64,000 nt of DNA from Sodalis ligni (GCF_016865525.2 NZ_CP075169.1:3968337-4032336); one strand, 5' to 3'; counted from the stretch's first letter, positions 38,064 through 49,820 are shown. Notes: generated by a model from the sequence alone, not told the origin. Program-made: numbers and translations.

Positions 38064-38179
38064 CGGCCGCGTCGGCGGCAGGATATTGCTCCGCATTTTT
38101 TGCGGCCAGCAGCGCAATTTGCCGACTTTAAGGCTTTCAACCGGTTACGCTCCTTGCTTCAGCTTCACAGGTAAAGTAG

Positions 38180-38977
<798 letters not shown>

Positions 38978-38985
38978 CGTAGGCA

Positions 38986-39250
38986 GGCCAAACTCACCAT
39001 CACCTGTCTCGCAACAAACAAATCTCAGGAAATACCCGTCAAAGCGAGAACGTGTTAAAGGGAGCGACTGAACGATTGGTAACGAGTGGCAAGGAGGGCG
39101 CGTGTTAAAGGAAGAGCGGCACGCTAGGCCCGCCAGCACCAAGTCTTAAAGTGAGAACGCGTTAAAGGGAGAGCGTCCCAAGGCACGCTAGGCCCGCCAT
39201 CACCGATCTTGACAGCGAGCCCGCCAACGTGAGACCGCGCCACTAGGCGC
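38986..39250 (+). repeat. decayed relative of the 107-bp tandem repeat
   Basis: Conserved pieces of the 107-bp unit recur here: TAGGCCCGCCATCACCGATC at 39190-39210, another TAGGCCCGCCAGCACC near 39125, and several GTTAAAGGGAG motifs (39052, 39163). The long hairpin of the intact arrays is replaced by short ones such as GCGTCCCAAGGCACGC. It fills the space between convergent sanA and mglC and starts directly after the sanA stop. Confidence 0.75.
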
Positions 39251-39261
39251 GGACTTCAGGC

Positions 39262-40128
39262 TTATTTCTTCTTGGCGTACTTCAATGAATCCAGCGCCAC
39301 CGCGAAGATAATGATCGCCCCCTTGATAATATACTGCCAGTAAGGGTTAACCCCGATATAAGTCAGCCCATAGTTGATAACCGTAAAGATAATCACCCCG
39401 GTAATCACCCCGGCGATAGTCCCCACCCCGCCCGAAAATGACACGCCGCCCACCACGCAAGCCGCGATGGCATCCAACTCATACATAAAGCCCAGATTAT
39501 TGGTGGCGCTGCCGATACGGCCCGCCTCCAGAAAACCGCCGAAAGCATAAAACGCCCCGGACAAAGCATAAATCAAAATCAGGTTAAGCGGCACATTCAC
39601 GCCCGACACCTTCGCCGCCTCAGGATTACCGCCGATGGCGAAAATATTCTTGCCAAAGCGGGTCTTATTCCACAATATCCAGACACAAACCGTGGCAATG
39701 GCCGCGTAAAAGGTAATATACGACAGCTTGAACTCGCCAAATTGCAGAAATCCCTGCGTAAATTTCGAGAAATGAGTATCAAAGCCGGCGATAGGCGATG
39801 CGCCGACAAAGTTGTAATACAGCGAGTTGATACCATACACAATGGTCATGGTACCCAAGGTGGTAATAAACGGCGTCACGTGCAGGTAAGCAATAACCAG
39901 ACCGTTCACCAGCCCGATTATCGCACCGATAATGCAGACGGTCAGGATAACCAGTGGAATCGGCACGGTATGCAGATCGGGGAACACCTTATTGACGTTA
40001 TCCATGGCCTGAAGCAACGTGGCCGACACCACCGCCGCCAGACCCACTTGGCGCCCGGCCGACAGGTCGGTCCCCTGGTCGCCCTCTTTTAAGTAAGTGA
40101 GCAGGCTTTTCTTATTTAACGCATTCAT
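39262..40128 (-). CDS. mglC: MglC galactose permease with 48-residue internal deletion
   Basis: This is the inner-membrane permease of the galactose/methyl-galactoside importer. It is 288 residues against 336 in E. coli. The first 17 residues (MNALNKKSLLTYLKEGD) run straight into QGTDLSAGRQVGLAAVV, which in E. coli begins at residue 66. Exactly 48 residues, containing the first two membrane helices, are missing in frame. Everything downstream is highly conserved (GKNIFAIGGNPEAAKVSGVN, IACVVGGVSFSGGVGT-type segments) to the KKK end. GGCGACC/GGGGACC near the junction suggests slippage between short repeats. Transport is probably lost or altered. Confidence 0.9.
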   Translation of the reverse strand: MNALNKKSLLTYLKEGDQGTDLSAGRQVGLAAVVSATLLQAMDNVNKVFPDLHTVPIPLVILTVCIIGAIIGLVNGLVIAYLHVTPFITTLGTMTIVYGINSLYYNFVGASPIAGFDTHFSKFTQGFLQFGEFKLSYITFYAAIATVCVWILWNKTRFGKNIFAIGGNPEAAKVSGVNVPLNLILIYALSGAFYAFGGFLEAGRIGSATNNLGFMYELDAIAACVVGGVSFSGGVGTIAGVITGVIIFTVINYGLTYIGVNPYWQYIIKGAIIIFAVALDSLKYAKKK

Positions 40129-40145
40129 AATAAGAACCCTTAAAA

Positions 40146-41669
40146 TTAAAGATGCACGGAAGCAAGACGTAAAATTTCGTTCTGGGAGGTCTCTTTGGTA
40201 TTGACAATCCCCGCCATCAGACCATTACTCATTACCAAAATACGGTCGGTAATTCCCAACAATTCCGGCATCTCCGACGAAATAATAATAATGCCTTTAC
40301 CCCGCTTTGCCAGTTCAGTAATCAATTGATAAATTTCAAATTTTGCGCCAACGTCAATACCGCGGGTCGGTTCATCCATCAGCAGGATTTCCGGCTGGGT
40401 CAATAGCCAGCGGCCGATAATCACCTTTTGCTGGTTGCCGCCGGACAACGAACCGATATTGGTTTTATGACCGGGGGTTTTAACCCGCATTGAGTCTATT
40501 ACCCACTGTATATCGCTTTTCATGCGGGTATTGCTTAATAACCCGATTTTGTTTTTATAATTACGGATATTGGAAATCAATGAATTAAAACCCACGTCCA
40601 GGAACGCGTAGATGCCGGTGGCCCGCCGCTCTTCGGTCACCAGGGCAAAACCATTATTAATGGCCTCGTTGGCGCTCTTGTTTTTAATGGGCTTGCCGTG
40701 CAGGGTTATGGTGCCGGAGGATCTTTCTCGGATACCGAACAGCGCCTCGACGATATCGGTGCGTTTAGCCCCCACCAGTCCGGCGATGCCGAGGATTTCC
40801 CCTTTATGCAGATCGAAGCTGATATCGCGTATGGACGGCTGGCGTAGCGAGGTCAAATCCTTGACTTCAAGAATCACTTCCCCCTGCTCTCCTTCAACAC
40901 GATCCGGGAAACGCTGGCTGAGTTCGCGTCCCACCATCATCGCGATAATCTGATCCATCGTCAGGCCTTCCACCTGCCGGGTAGCAATCCACTGCCCGTC
41001 GCGCAGTATGGTTATTTCATCGCACAGCTGAAATATCTCCTCCAGCTTGTGGGAGATGTAAACGATGCCGCAACCCCGCGCCTTCAGTTTACGAATGATG
41101 CTGAAAAGATGGCTGACTTCACGTTCGGTCAACGATGACGTGGGTTCGTCCATAATGACGATTTTGGCATCGTAGGAAAAGGCTTTGGCGATTTCCACCA
41201 TTTGCATTTGTGAAATAGACAAGTTGGCGACTTTTTCGTAGGGATCGATATCGATGTCCAGCTCTTCGAAAATAGTCTTGGTATCGCGGTACATTTTTTT
41301 CTGATCGACGAACATGCCCTTGAGGGGATAACGGCCTAGCCACATATTGTCCATTACGGTGCGTTGCAATACCAGGTTCAGTTCCTGGTGCACCATGGAA
41401 ACGCCATGCTCCAGCGCCTCCTTGGAATTCTTGAAATTGACTTCCTGCCCTTGAAAGACAATTGTTCCGGAATCTTTGCTGTAAATACCAAATAGGCACT
41501 TTAATAAAGTGGATTTTCCCGCACCGTTTTCTCCCATTAATGCATGAACGGAATGCGAGTGAACTTTCAGGTTCACATTATCCAATGCTTTGACGCCAGG
41601 GAATGACTTACTGATATTGGTCATTTCCAGCAGCCACTCACGGGGCTGTTCGGTCGTAATGTCGGCCAC
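40146..41669 (-). CDS. mglA: MglA galactose/methyl-galactoside ABC transporter ATPase
   Basis: This is a 507-residue tandem ATPase (506 in E. coli). The N-terminal half has Walker [17 protein letters not shown] and Walker [13 protein letters not shown]. The C-terminal half has the degenerate P-loop [16 protein letters not shown] normal for this family, signature [16 protein letters not shown], and [12 protein letters not shown]. It is intact, between mglB (65 bp, with an attenuator hairpin) and mglC (17 bp). Confidence 0.97.
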   Translation of the reverse strand: MADITTEQPREWLLEMTNISKSFPGVKALDNVNLKVHSHSVHALMGENGAGKSTLLKCLFGIYSKDSGTIVFQGQEVNFKNSKEALEHGVSMVHQELNLVLQRTVMDNMWLGRYPLKGMFVDQKKMYRDTKTIFEELDIDIDPYEKVANLSISQMQMVEIAKAFSYDAKIVIMDEPTSSLTEREVSHLFSIIRKLKARGCGIVYISHKLEEIFQLCDEITILRDGQWIATRQVEGLTMDQIIAMMVGRELSQRFPDRVEGEQGEVILEVKDLTSLRQPSIRDISFDLHKGEILGIAGLVGAKRTDIVEALFGIRERSSGTITLHGKPIKNKSANEAINNGFALVTEERRATGIYAFLDVGFNSLISNIRNYKNKIGLLSNTRMKSDIQWVIDSMRVKTPGHKTNIGSLSGGNQQKVIIGRWLLTQPEILLMDEPTRGIDVGAKFEIYQLITELAKRGKGIIIISSEMPELLGITDRILVMSNGLMAGIVNTKETSQNEILRLASVHL

Positions 41670-41703
41670 GATAATACCCGGCTAAATTTGATACAGATAA
41701 AAT

Positions 41704-41727
41704 CCCCGGCGCGGAATGACGCCGGGG
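41704..41727 (-). terminator. hairpin between mglB and mglA (attenuator)
   Basis: CCCCGGCG-8-nt loop-CGCCGGGG is a perfect 8-bp GC stem. On the transcribed strand it is followed by ATTTTATC. Placed right after the mglB stop, it would partly terminate or protect the mglB message and explain the usual excess of binding protein over MglAC. Confidence 0.7.
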
Positions 41728-41734
41728 AGTCAGA

Positions 41735-42736
41735 CTATTTCTTGGTGAATTGCGTTAAGTTATCTTTGTCGACGCCTACATAAGGGATACGGACGATTTT
41801 ATCTTCCAGTTTCCATTTGGTGCCGTCGGCGGCCGGTTTGCCCGCCGCCAGGTTCTTCGCCAAATCGAAGGTGGCTCTTGCCTGGTTGTTGGCGTCGTTC
41901 AGCACAGTACCCGCCATGGCGCCGGATTTAACCAATGCCAGAGCTTCAGGGAGGGCGTCCACGCCAAAGACCGGGATAGCCGTTTTGCTATGGGCTTTTA
42001 ATGCTTCAACCGCACCCATGGCCATGGCATCGTTATTAGCGATAATCACTTCAATCTTGTCGGCATTGGGGCCGGACAGCCAGGCATCGGTTTTATCCTT
42101 GGCCTGCGCGGTATCCCACATGGCGGTATCCAGCTGCAACTGCTGGGTTTTCAGCTTTTCCTGCTCATTAAGGGTTTTGACCACATAGGTGGTGCGGGCT
42201 TCAGCATCGGGATGTCCCGGTTCGCCTTTTAGCAGAACGTACTGGATGGTGCCGTCTTTATTCAAGTCCCATTGCGGGTTGGCGCGCCAATGCTTGGCGA
42301 TCAGTTCGCCCTGGATAATACCGGACTCTTTGGAGTCGGTGCCGACATAATACGCTTTGTCATAGCTGTCGAGATCTTTGCGGCTCGGTTCCTTATTATA
42401 AAATACCACCGGAATACCGGCGCCGCGGGCTTTGGAAATAATCACCGGCGCAGCGGCCGGGTCAACCAGGTTTATTGCCAGCGCTTTAACGCCTTTGGCA
42501 ATCAGCACGTCTACCTGGTCGTTTTGTTTGGACTGGTCGTTTTGGGAGTCATTCATCAACAGCTGAACGCCGGTGCTCTCTTTGGCGTCTTTCTCCAGGG
42601 CTTTACGAACCTCCGACATAAAGTTGTCATCGTATTTATAAATAGTTACCCCGATACGGGTGTCGGCAGCCCGCGCCACGACTGAAAATAACAGTCCGGC
42701 GGCCACGGCGGTAAGAACAAAAGCCTTTTTATTCAT
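41735..42736 (-). CDS. mglB: MglB periplasmic galactose-binding protein
   Basis: This is a 333-residue galactose/glucose-binding protein and Trg chemoreceptor ligand carrier. Signal peptide [20 protein letters not shown] is cleaved after [10 protein letters not shown]. Sugar-binding residues lie in [19 protein letters not shown] and [15 protein letters not shown]. The calcium loop [15 protein letters not shown] is intact. It is first gene of mglBAC. CRP and GalS sites sit upstream. Confidence 0.97.
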   Translation of the reverse strand: MNKKAFVLTAVAAGLLFSVVARAADTRIGVTIYKYDDNFMSEVRKALEKDAKESTGVQLLMNDSQNDQSKQNDQVDVLIAKGVKALAINLVDPAAAPVIISKARGAGIPVVFYNKEPSRKDLDSYDKAYYVGTDSKESGIIQGELIAKHWRANPQWDLNKDGTIQYVLLKGEPGHPDAEARTTYVVKTLNEQEKLKTQQLQLDTAMWDTAQAKDKTDAWLSGPNADKIEVIIANNDAMAMGAVEALKAHSKTAIPVFGVDALPEALALVKSGAMAGTVLNDANNQARATFDLAKNLAAGKPAADGTKWKLEDKIVRIPYVGVDKDNLTQFTKK

Positions 42737-42919
42737 TAGATTCTCCGGAAATTTGTAAGGTTACGTTTTGGGTAGAACAATTTCCAAATACTCATACACC
42801 GGTAATGCCAGCAAAGAGAGCAAAGGCCGGGGTAAAATTTTCAGGGTCCGGCTGGACAAGTGTTTTGTCCATGTCAGGCGTAAAACATGGCTAGCATAAA
42901 GGGATAAATGTTAATAAAC

Positions 42920-42935
42920 TGTGAATATTCTCACA
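42920..42935. promoter_or_regulatory. CRP site upstream of mglB
   Basis: TGTGAATATTCTCACA has both CRP half-sites (TGTGA and TCACA) with the required 6-bp spacer. It lies about 185 bp upstream of mglB, four bases from a GalS operator, reproducing the E. coli mgl promoter design of cAMP activation with galactose-specific repression. Confidence 0.85.
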
Positions 42936-42938
42936 CTT

Positions 42939-42952
42939 TGAAAACGGTTACA
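42939..42952. promoter_or_regulatory. GalS/GalR operator upstream of mglB
   Basis: TGAAAACGGTTACA (reverse TGTAACCGTTTTCA) fits the GalR/GalS operator core GTAAnCGnTTnC. It overlaps the last codons and stop of galS and neighbours the CRP site. Confidence 0.75.
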
Positions 42953-43988
42953 TCTCATCTTGTGATGAGGAAGTGATCGCCGCCACATTTCGCAGCGGAG
43001 CCACCGAATGGCGGCGAACCACCGTCGGCATAAACAGATGGGTCTGCTTGGGATCCAGCAGCCCGGCGGTACCTTGCAGCGCCAATTCGGTGGCCGCCAC
43101 CGCCATGGCGAAAATCGGGTACCGTATGGTGGGGAGGTGCGGGCTGGAATAACGGGAAATGGGGGTATCGCCGAATCCCACCACCGAGAATTGATTCGGC
43201 ACCGCAATGCCGTTTTCCCGCAGGGTGGCCAGCGCCCCCACCGCCATGGCGTCGTTATAGACAAACACCGCCGTCAATTGTTGATTACGGCCGAGCAGCT
43301 CCACCATGGCCGCTTCTCCTCCCTGCAAATCCGGCGAGGCCAGCACCTGCCAGCTTTGCGGCGGCGTAATGCCCTCTTCCTGCATCACTTGCAAATAGCC
43401 CTGGTGCCGCTGCGCCTCATCTTCTATGGGATGATTGGAGCCGATATAGCCAATCTGCCGATGCCCCTGTTTTATCAATGTCCGGCTGGCCATCAGGGCG
43501 CCGCTGACGTTATCCAGCCCGACACAGCGGTGTTCATAGCCCGGAATGATCCGGTTTATCAGCACCATGCCCGGCTCCCGCTCCATGAAAGGAATCAATT
43601 CCTCGTCGGAGAGGATTTTGGCATGCACCACCAGCGCGCTGCAGCGCTGGCGAATCAGAACCTCAATGGCGTGCCGCTCTTTTTCCGCCTGGTGATAGCT
43701 GTTGCTGATCAGCACATTCTTTTTATGGCGCTGCGCCACCGTATCCACCGCCTTTACCAGCGCGCCGAAAAAGGGATCGGACACATCCATCACCACCACG
43801 CCGATGGTGTCGCTGCTTTGCGTGGCCAGCGCCTGCGCGTTGGCATTGGGACGATAGCCCAACTCATTCACCGCCTTCATCACCCGGTCACGGGCTTCCT
43901 TGCTGGCGATGGCGCTGTCATTTAATACTCGTGAAACGGTCGCCACCGAGACTCCGGCCAACCGCGCCACATCACGTATGGTGATCAT
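42948..43988 (-). CDS. galS: GalS, LacI-family galactose isorepressor
   Basis: This is a 346-residue repressor, exactly the E. coli length. The helix-turn-helix is [20 protein letters not shown], followed by the hinge [17 protein letters not shown]. The periplasmic-binding-like core is complete ([38 protein letters not shown]). It represses mgl and its own gene until galactose is bound. It is upstream of mglB on the same strand. Confidence 0.95.
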   Translation of the reverse strand: MITIRDVARLAGVSVATVSRVLNDSAIASKEARDRVMKAVNELGYRPNANAQALATQSSDTIGVVVMDVSDPFFGALVKAVDTVAQRHKKNVLISNSYHQAEKERHAIEVLIRQRCSALVVHAKILSDEELIPFMEREPGMVLINRIIPGYEHRCVGLDNVSGALMASRTLIKQGHRQIGYIGSNHPIEDEAQRHQGYLQVMQEEGITPPQSWQVLASPDLQGGEAAMVELLGRNQQLTAVFVYNDAMAVGALATLRENGIAVPNQFSVVGFGDTPISRYSSPHLPTIRYPIFAMAVAATELALQGTAGLLDPKQTHLFMPTVVRRHSVAPLRNVAAITSSSQDEM

Positions 43989-44113
43989 GTCATCCCCTGT
44001 TATTTATGACGTCCGCCCAGGATAATATTTGACCAAACGGGTGAAGCACGTTTTGTTCAGGCACCGGTGGTGTTACCCATTGCCGTCACAGGTCTGAAAC
44101 ATAAGGCGCTATC

Positions 44114-44171
44114 CTAACCGTTTTCTTGCCGCCGCAGCGTGAAACAGCTCACAGGACCGAAAGCGCTTACA
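44114..44171. promoter_or_regulatory. galS control region: CRP site flanked by two GalS operators
   Basis: Three sites lie 125-185 bp upstream of galS. CTAACCGTTTTC (44114-44125) and GAAAGCGCTTACA (44159-44171, reverse TGTAAGCGCTTTC) match the GalR/GalS core. Between them C-GTGA-AACAGC-TCAC-A (44138-44153) is a CRP site. This fits the autoregulated, cAMP-dependent E. coli galS promoter. The rest of the 325-bp gap to basS shows nothing else. Confidence 0.7.
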
Positions 44172-44313
44172 TAAGAAAAACGGAATCGCTTTTATCGGGG
44201 AAAAAAGAGGCGTCGCCGCGAGCGTTTATGAGCAAACGGGAAGATATCCGGAAGGAAACAGTTGCTGTGCCAAGTCAGCCAAGGCGGCTAAAAGGGGATG
44301 AAGAAGCGAGAGG

Positions 44314-45399
44314 TCAGAGGGACTCCGGCAGCAGCAGGCGGGCGATGGTGCCCGGGATATCCTGCCGATTGACCAGTTCAAATTTGCCGTTGTGCAGTTG
44401 GGCAATGCGCGTCACGATGCTTAAGCCCAGACCGATACCGTTAAAGCGCTGATCCATGCGGACGAATTTTTTCGTCAGCTCCACGGCCTTGGCAGGATCA
44501 ATCCCCTGTCCCTGATCAATCACTTCCAGCAGAATGCTGCCATCTTCGTTGCGCGCCAGCCGGATATCGATTTGGCTCTCTTGCGGGCCGTAACGGTGGG
44601 CATTTTCCACCAGATTGCGCAGCAGCAGGCGTATAAGTATCGCATTGCCCTGCAGCAGGATTTCTTCTTCCGGCAGGATCCAGCACAGGGTTTGCCGGTG
44701 CAGCCGCGCCATTTCCTCCAGTTCCTCCCGCTGCGGCGCGATTACATCCGCCATCAGTTTCACCGTCTGGTAATGGCCGGAAGTAAAATCATGCCGGATA
44801 CGGGCCAGCATCAACAACTGCTCCACGGTATAGGACATATTGTCTACCCGCTCAATCAGCGGCTGGTTATCGACGGCGGCCTGTTTTTCCTGCAATTCCA
44901 GGTGCAGCCGGATACCGGCCAGGGGCGTTCGCAGCTCATGGGCCACATCGGAGGTGAATTGGCGGTCCTGCTGCAGCGTGTCGTTGAGCCTCGCGAGCAG
45001 CTGATTAAGACTGCGGGTGACGGCAATGACTTCTTTGATGTTGCTTTGTTCCGGCAGCGGTTCGAAATTCTCGGCGCCGCGCTTTTGCAACGCATTCTGC
45101 AAGCGGGAAAGGGGCAATGTTATCCAGCTCACCGCCTGAAAACAAAACAGCAGGGTGACGATGATCATCATCAGCGCCGGCACGCTTAATGCGGCAATAG
45201 CCTCGCGGATCTCCTGGTTGACGTGATCGTTGCGCACACTTTCCGCCAGCGTGCGGTTCACCAGCAGATCAATCTGTTCTTTGCTTTCGTGCCACAGCCA
45301 GATGACGGTAATAAACTGGCAGCATAATAAAATAATGCCCAGTACCACAATTAACCGCCAGCGCATGCTGATAAGCGGGGGCGCGGAGGAAGGCGTCAC
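44314..45399 (-). CDS. basS: BasS/PmrB sensor histidine kinase
   Basis: This is a 361-residue inner-membrane kinase. Two helices ([20 protein letters not shown] and [16 protein letters not shown]) flank a very short periplasmic loop. That loop, [20 protein letters not shown], is the place where PmrB binds iron. The H-box is [20 protein letters not shown], and the ATPase boxes include [10 protein letters not shown] and [18 protein letters not shown]. It overlaps basR by four bases. The order eptA-basR-basS is the standard pmrCAB operon. It is intact. Confidence 0.94.
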   Translation of the reverse strand: MTPSSAPPLISMRWRLIVVLGIILLCCQFITVIWLWHESKEQIDLLVNRTLAESVRNDHVNQEIREAIAALSVPALMMIIVTLLFCFQAVSWITLPLSRLQNALQKRGAENFEPLPEQSNIKEVIAVTRSLNQLLARLNDTLQQDRQFTSDVAHELRTPLAGIRLHLELQEKQAAVDNQPLIERVDNMSYTVEQLLMLARIRHDFTSGHYQTVKLMADVIAPQREELEEMARLHRQTLCWILPEEEILLQGNAILIRLLLRNLVENAHRYGPQESQIDIRLARNEDGSILLEVIDQGQGIDPAKAVELTKKFVRMDQRFNGIGLGLSIVTRIAQLHNGKFELVNRQDIPGTIARLLLPESL

Positions 45400-46070
45400 G
45401 TGTTTTCACCGTTTTCCTTGATAAGCAGATAACCGAAACCGCGCAGAGTGCGGATCCTGTCTTTGCCAATCTTTTGCCGCAGGTTGTGGATATGGACTTC
45501 CAGGGAATTGGATGAGGGATCGTCGTCCCAGTTATACAGGTCCTGATGAAGTATTTCCCGGTGGATGCGGTGCCCGGCGCGCAGCATCAGGCGGGAGAGG
45601 ATGGCGAACTCCTTCGGCGTGATATCGATGGGGCTGCCGTTGACGGTAACCTCATGACTGTTTAAATCCAGCGAAATATTATCCACGCAAATATAATTGT
45701 TGCTTACGCCCTGGTGACGCCGGATAACCGCCCGCGCCCGCGCCAATAATTCGGCCAGGGCAAAGGGTTTGATAAGATAATCGTCCGCGCCGAAATTCAG
45801 CCCGCTGACCCGCTGATCCAGACCGTCCCGGGCGGTAAGAATCAATACCGGTACGTCGTTGCCTTTTTTTCGCCATTTCACCAACAGCGACATGCCATCC
45901 CCGTCCGGCAAGCCTAAATCAAGGATTACCAGGCTATAGGGGGCGGTTTCCATCAGGTTTTCCGCTTCGCGCATGCTGCCCGCGCAATCGCTGGCATAGC
46001 CTTCCTGTTGCAGCGCCAGCTGCAGACCCTCCTGCAGAAACCTGTCGTCTTCGATGATCAGAATTTTCAT
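45396..46070 (-). CDS. basR: BasR/PmrA response regulator
   Basis: This 224-residue OmpR-type regulator controls lipid A modification genes. The receiver acceptor is in [13 protein letters not shown], and the winged helix ends [20 protein letters not shown] ... TLRGFGYLL. Its start overlaps the end of eptA by four bases. A PmrA box upstream of eptA implies autoregulation. It is intact. Confidence 0.96.
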   Translation of the reverse strand: MKILIIEDDRFLQEGLQLALQQEGYASDCAGSMREAENLMETAPYSLVILDLGLPDGDGMSLLVKWRKKGNDVPVLILTARDGLDQRVSGLNFGADDYLIKPFALAELLARARAVIRRHQGVSNNYICVDNISLDLNSHEVTVNGSPIDITPKEFAILSRLMLRAGHRIHREILHQDLYNWDDDPSSNSLEVHIHNLRQKIGKDRIRTLRGFGYLLIKENGENT

Positions 46071-47721
46071 GATTGCGTCATCCTGCAGGGTTGCACGATA
46101 TCCAGGGCCGGCTGATAGAGTTTGGTACCCACATTCATGAGTCCGAGCAGGGTGGCAAAAAGATTGTCCTGGGAGTACGCCTGCTGTTTAGCCCGGCTTC
46201 TCAAGCAATCATCCTCGATACCCTGCGCCTGGACAAAAGAGGGCGACATCCATAACAGCATCGGGATGTGGGTCTGCTGCGCCGGCGCCACGGCATAAGG
46301 CATACCGTGCAAAAACAGCCCGTTTTCACCCAGAGATTCTCCGTGATCGGATAAATACACCAGGGCGGTATTGAATTTGTCCTGATGGGCCTGTAACAGC
46401 TTTATGCTCTTGTCCAACAGGTAATCAATATAGACGATTGTATTGTCATAAGTGTTCACCAGCGCCTGATTTGAACATTTTTGTATCTCATTTGTATCGC
46501 AGGTAGGTGAAAAAGCCGCCTGGGCGGCCTGATAACGCTGATAATAGGAGGGGCCGTGGCTGCCCATGGTATGCAGGACGATGACGGTATCATTATTTTG
46601 CTCATTGATATAAGCATCAAGATTATGGAGCAGCGCCTCGTCCAGGCATACCCCATCGCTGCAAAACTGCGGCAGATCCTTCCACTTCGACAAATCTTCG
46701 GTGGCGACGCGGTTGCAGACATATTTACAGCCGCCGTCGTTTTCACGCCATAAAATATTGACGTGCGCGCGCTGCAGAATATCCAGCACATTATCTTCAT
46801 GGGCCGCGGTATCGTCGTCAAAATGCGCCCGCGTCATGTTGGAGAACATGCAGGGAACCGAGACCGCCGTGGCGGTGCCGCAAGAACTGGTATTGGGGAA
46901 ATAAACCACGTTATCCCGGGCCAGTCGGGGATTGGTGAGCTTGTCATATCCTCCCAGGGAGAAATCCTGCCCCCGGGAGGTCTCCCCCACCACCACAATC
47001 AGCAGGTTTTTTTTCTGATTGTCATTAACGGGCACCGTTTTATGCGCGTCCAAACCGATTTGCACGAACGGCATATTTTTAATGTAGTCATGTTTATAAT
47101 AAGAATAACCGCCAACCGCCATGTCGCTGGGCACCAGATTTTTAATTAGCTGCGGATTATTCCGCATCAATGATGCGTAGTCTTTATAAAAGAACGTGGC
47201 CACCAGTGCGATAACGCACAAAGAGAGCAGTATGTTCAGAAAATAAAAACCCGCGGTGTGCCAGGAAAACAAGACGGGCTTGACTTTGATCCAAAGAATA
47301 ACCAAGGACGGTAACACGCCGAGCACCAAAAATGATAAATCAGCTGCGGCGATAATAGCGAAAAACTTTCCATCGGCGTGGTATCGAGGACATTCTGCAC
47401 CATGCCGCGATCGATTAAAACGCCATAGCTAAGCATAAAGTACTGCGCCAGCGCGTCGCTGATAAAAATTAATATAATGATTGGCTTACGAATATAGGGC
47501 AGCAGCAGAAAGCTGAAAATAAAATTCAGCGCAAACAGCAGGGTAACCGGCATACTGAGGAAAAACAGCAGGTTGTTCAGCTGCGATATATCCACCAGCC
47601 CTAAGATTTTTTTAAAGAAAATAATATTTTGAAAAAAAGTAATTATTATTGCAATAATTATATTGAAGATCCAAGGATGAACAACCGGTCGTGGAAAGGC
47701 CTTAGCTGAGTGTAGCGACAT
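46067..47721 (-). pseudogene. eptA: EptA/PmrC lipid A phosphoethanolamine transferase, one frameshift
   Basis: EptA adds phosphoethanolamine to lipid A in the periplasm and confers polymyxin resistance. The N-terminal membrane part (47721 to about 47345) opens MSLHSAKAFPRPVVHPWIFN. The rest, including the catalytic domain, is intact in another frame from 47329: nucleophile region VVVGETSRGQDFSLGGYD, then FPNTSSCGTATAVSVPCMFS and the metal site LVYLSDHGESLGENGLFLHG. Adding one T in the ATTTAT stretch near 47340 joins the two into a protein of about 551 residues (547 in E. coli). Either a recent loss of this resistance function or a base-call error. Confidence 0.88.
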
Positions 47722-47774
47722 GTGCTTTTCTATCTTCTGCCATACTGAAAAAAATTAGTCAAAGAGTAGCATTG

Positions 47775-48935
47775 CTACATTAATTGAACCTTAAGCCCGC
47801 CGCCGGTCAAACGCGTGAGCTTACGCCATAACCACTCCATTGGTCCTTGCCTGAATATCCGCAGCCACAGGGTGGAGAAAATAATATTCACCAACCAGAC
47901 GGCCGGTACAAATAACAGCAAATCGGCCCGGCCAAAGGTCATAAACAGACCGAACCGGTTAAATAGCAAGGTACACAACAAGGTTTGCAACAGATAATTG
48001 CTCAGCGCCATGCGTCCGACATTACTCAGCCAACGGCCGATGCCCAGGCGGGAGAGGGCCGGCCACCAGCCGTAGCATAGCGCCACATATCCCAGCGCTT
48101 GAAAAGGCGCGCTCAATTCCCGCGGGATCTGCAGCGCAAACGCGCTCCAGCGAAAGGCCCAGTGCACATGCCATTGCAGCAGTACGCCCGGCAGGTTGAT
48201 GATGATGCCCGCAACAATCAACAACCCGGCCGCTTTGCGGTAATGGGCAAGAGGCATCTCGCCGGACAACCAGCCGCAGCGCATCAGCGCGGCCCCCATC
48301 AGCATCGACCCGGCCAGCAGCCAGCCGTACTGCATGCCCAGCGAACTCAGGCTGTCATGCAGCAGTCCCAGGCGCACCCGCCAGGCCTCGGGACCGCCGG
48401 TGGTCTGCCAGTAATATTCATAAATCCGATCGGCGATATCGGGCTGCCAAAAGCGTCCCGGCGGCGCATCCGCCACCAGCCACTGAAGCAGCAGCAGAAT
48501 AATGAGTCCGAACAGATAGAGCGCCGCGCCGGTTATAAACAGCATTCTCGGATTGGGCATGCGGCGTATCACCCCCAGGCAAAGCAGGCCCACCAGTCCG
48601 TAATCCAATAAAATATCGCCGTCCCAGAAAAAAACCCCGTGGATAAAACCAAAACCCATCAGCCAGAGCAACCGCGAGGTTATCCAGCGGTTGCCGCGCG
48701 GCAGCAGCATATGCAGCCCGGCGCCGAACAGCAGGGCGAACAGGGTAAGAAATTTCACCTGCGCCACCATATCCATTACGGCCCAGGCCCAGGCGTCGGG
48801 GAGCGACGGTTCTCCGGCAAAGGCGGGGTTGAGATACGCCGCCTTGGGTAGGCCAAAAGAGGTGATATTCATCAGCAGGATGCCGAGAATCGCCATTCCC
48901 CGCGCGCAATCCAGCATGACTATGCGCTCGCGCAT
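47775..48935 (-). CDS. yeiB: YeiB, DUF418-family membrane protein
   Basis: This is a 386-residue polytopic protein (385 in E. coli) of unknown function. It opens MRERIVMLDCARGMAILGIL, the DUF418/acyltransferase-3-like signature, and continues with about ten membrane helices. The C-terminal region GPMEWLWRKLTR is conserved in the family. It lies downstream of folE as in E. coli. The end of the gene carries the PmrA box of the next operon. It is intact. Confidence 0.92.
   Translation of the reverse strand: MRERIVMLDCARGMAILGILLMNITSFGLPKAAYLNPAFAGEPSLPDAWAWAVMDMVAQVKFLTLFALLFGAGLHMLLPRGNRWITSRLLWLMGFGFIHGVFFWDGDILLDYGLVGLLCLGVIRRMPNPRMLFITGAALYLFGLIILLLLQWLVADAPPGRFWQPDIADRIYEYYWQTTGGPEAWRVRLGLLHDSLSSLGMQYGWLLAGSMLMGAALMRCGWLSGEMPLAHYRKAAGLLIVAGIIINLPGVLLQWHVHWAFRWSAFALQIPRELSAPFQALGYVALCYGWWPALSRLGIGRWLSNVGRMALSNYLLQTLLCTLLFNRFGLFMTFGRADLLLFVPAVWLVNIIFSTLWLRIFRQGPMEWLWRKLTRLTGGGLKVQLM
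47779..47795 (-). promoter_or_regulatory. PmrA (BasR) box upstream of eptA
   Basis: On the minus strand CTTAAG-GTTCA-ATTAAT matches the PmrA box (YTTAAK-N5-YTTAAK) with one departure. It is 58-75 bp upstream of the eptA ATG and in its orientation. The box overlaps the last codons and stop of yeiB, so coding and operator sequence coincide. Confidence 0.75.
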
Positions 48936-49027
48936 GTACGGTCCTTATTCAAATAAGAACGTTCAGTTAAGAACGTTCAGATAAAGAACGGCGCCGAGCG
49001 CCGTAACGCAGGCACGGGATCGGTTCG

Positions 49028-49693
49028 TTAGTCGTCATGGTGCCGGACGGCACGCAAAAACTCCTGCCGGGTATTCTGGCTGGATTTGAACAGTCCCCCC
49101 AGCGAGGTGGTGGTGGTGGCGCTGGTGGCATCGCGGATGCCGCGGGCTTTGACGCAATAATGCACCGCGTCGATGGATACCGCTACGTTATTGGTCCCCA
49201 GCAGGGTTTGCAATGCAATAAGGATTTGCTGGGTAAGACGCTCCTGGACCTGGGGCCGCTGGGCGAAAAACTGTACTATGCGGTTGATTTTCGACAGTCC
49301 GATGACGCTTTCCTTGGGGATATAGGCCACGGTGGCCTTGCCATCGATGATCACAAAATGGTGTTCGCAGGTGCTGGTGAGGGTGATATTGCGAACCGCC
49401 ACCATTTCATCCACTTTCATTTTATTTTGAATCAGGGTTATCTTGGGGAAATTGGCGTAATCCAGGCCGGAAAAAATTTCATCCACATACATTTTGGCTA
49501 TGCGGTGGGGCGTTTCCGCCAGGCTATCGTCGCTCAGATCGAGATTCAGTAACTGCATGATCCCGGTCATATGCTCGGCGATGCGGCGTTTACGGATTTC
49601 CCCATCCAGGGCTTCTCCCCGCAACGGCGTTTCCAGACCGCGGGCCAGCAGGGTCTCATGCACCAGTGATGCTTCTTTTGTCAGCGATACCAT
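49028..49693 (-). CDS. folE: GTP cyclohydrolase I
   Basis: This enzyme converts GTP to dihydroneopterin triphosphate, the first step of folate and pterin synthesis. It has 221 residues (222 in E. coli). Zinc ligands are in [14 protein letters not shown] and [12 protein letters not shown]. The active-site segments [16 protein letters not shown] and [12 protein letters not shown] are present. Start 49693 follows GGAGAAAG. It is intact. Confidence 0.97.
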   Translation of the reverse strand: MVSLTKEASLVHETLLARGLETPLRGEALDGEIRKRRIAEHMTGIMQLLNLDLSDDSLAETPHRIAKMYVDEIFSGLDYANFPKITLIQNKMKVDEMVAVRNITLTSTCEHHFVIIDGKATVAYIPKESVIGLSKINRIVQFFAQRPQVQERLTQQILIALQTLLGTNNVAVSIDAVHYCVKARGIRDATSATTTTSLGGLFKSSQNTRQEFLRAVRHHDD

Positions 49694-49820
49694 TTCTTTC
49701 TCCGGCAGGAAAATCAGCTCTTGATCTCAATGCGTCAAGAGGCGTTTCCACTCTAGAGGAGCCCGCGACGATTATCCAGTGATTGTATCGCATGAGTGGT
49801 GAAATTATTGCAAATTGACG

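Noticed and set aside
44126..44452. 108-codon plus-strand ORF between galS and basS
   Set aside because: It crosses the galS control sites and the 3' end of basS and has random-looking composition.
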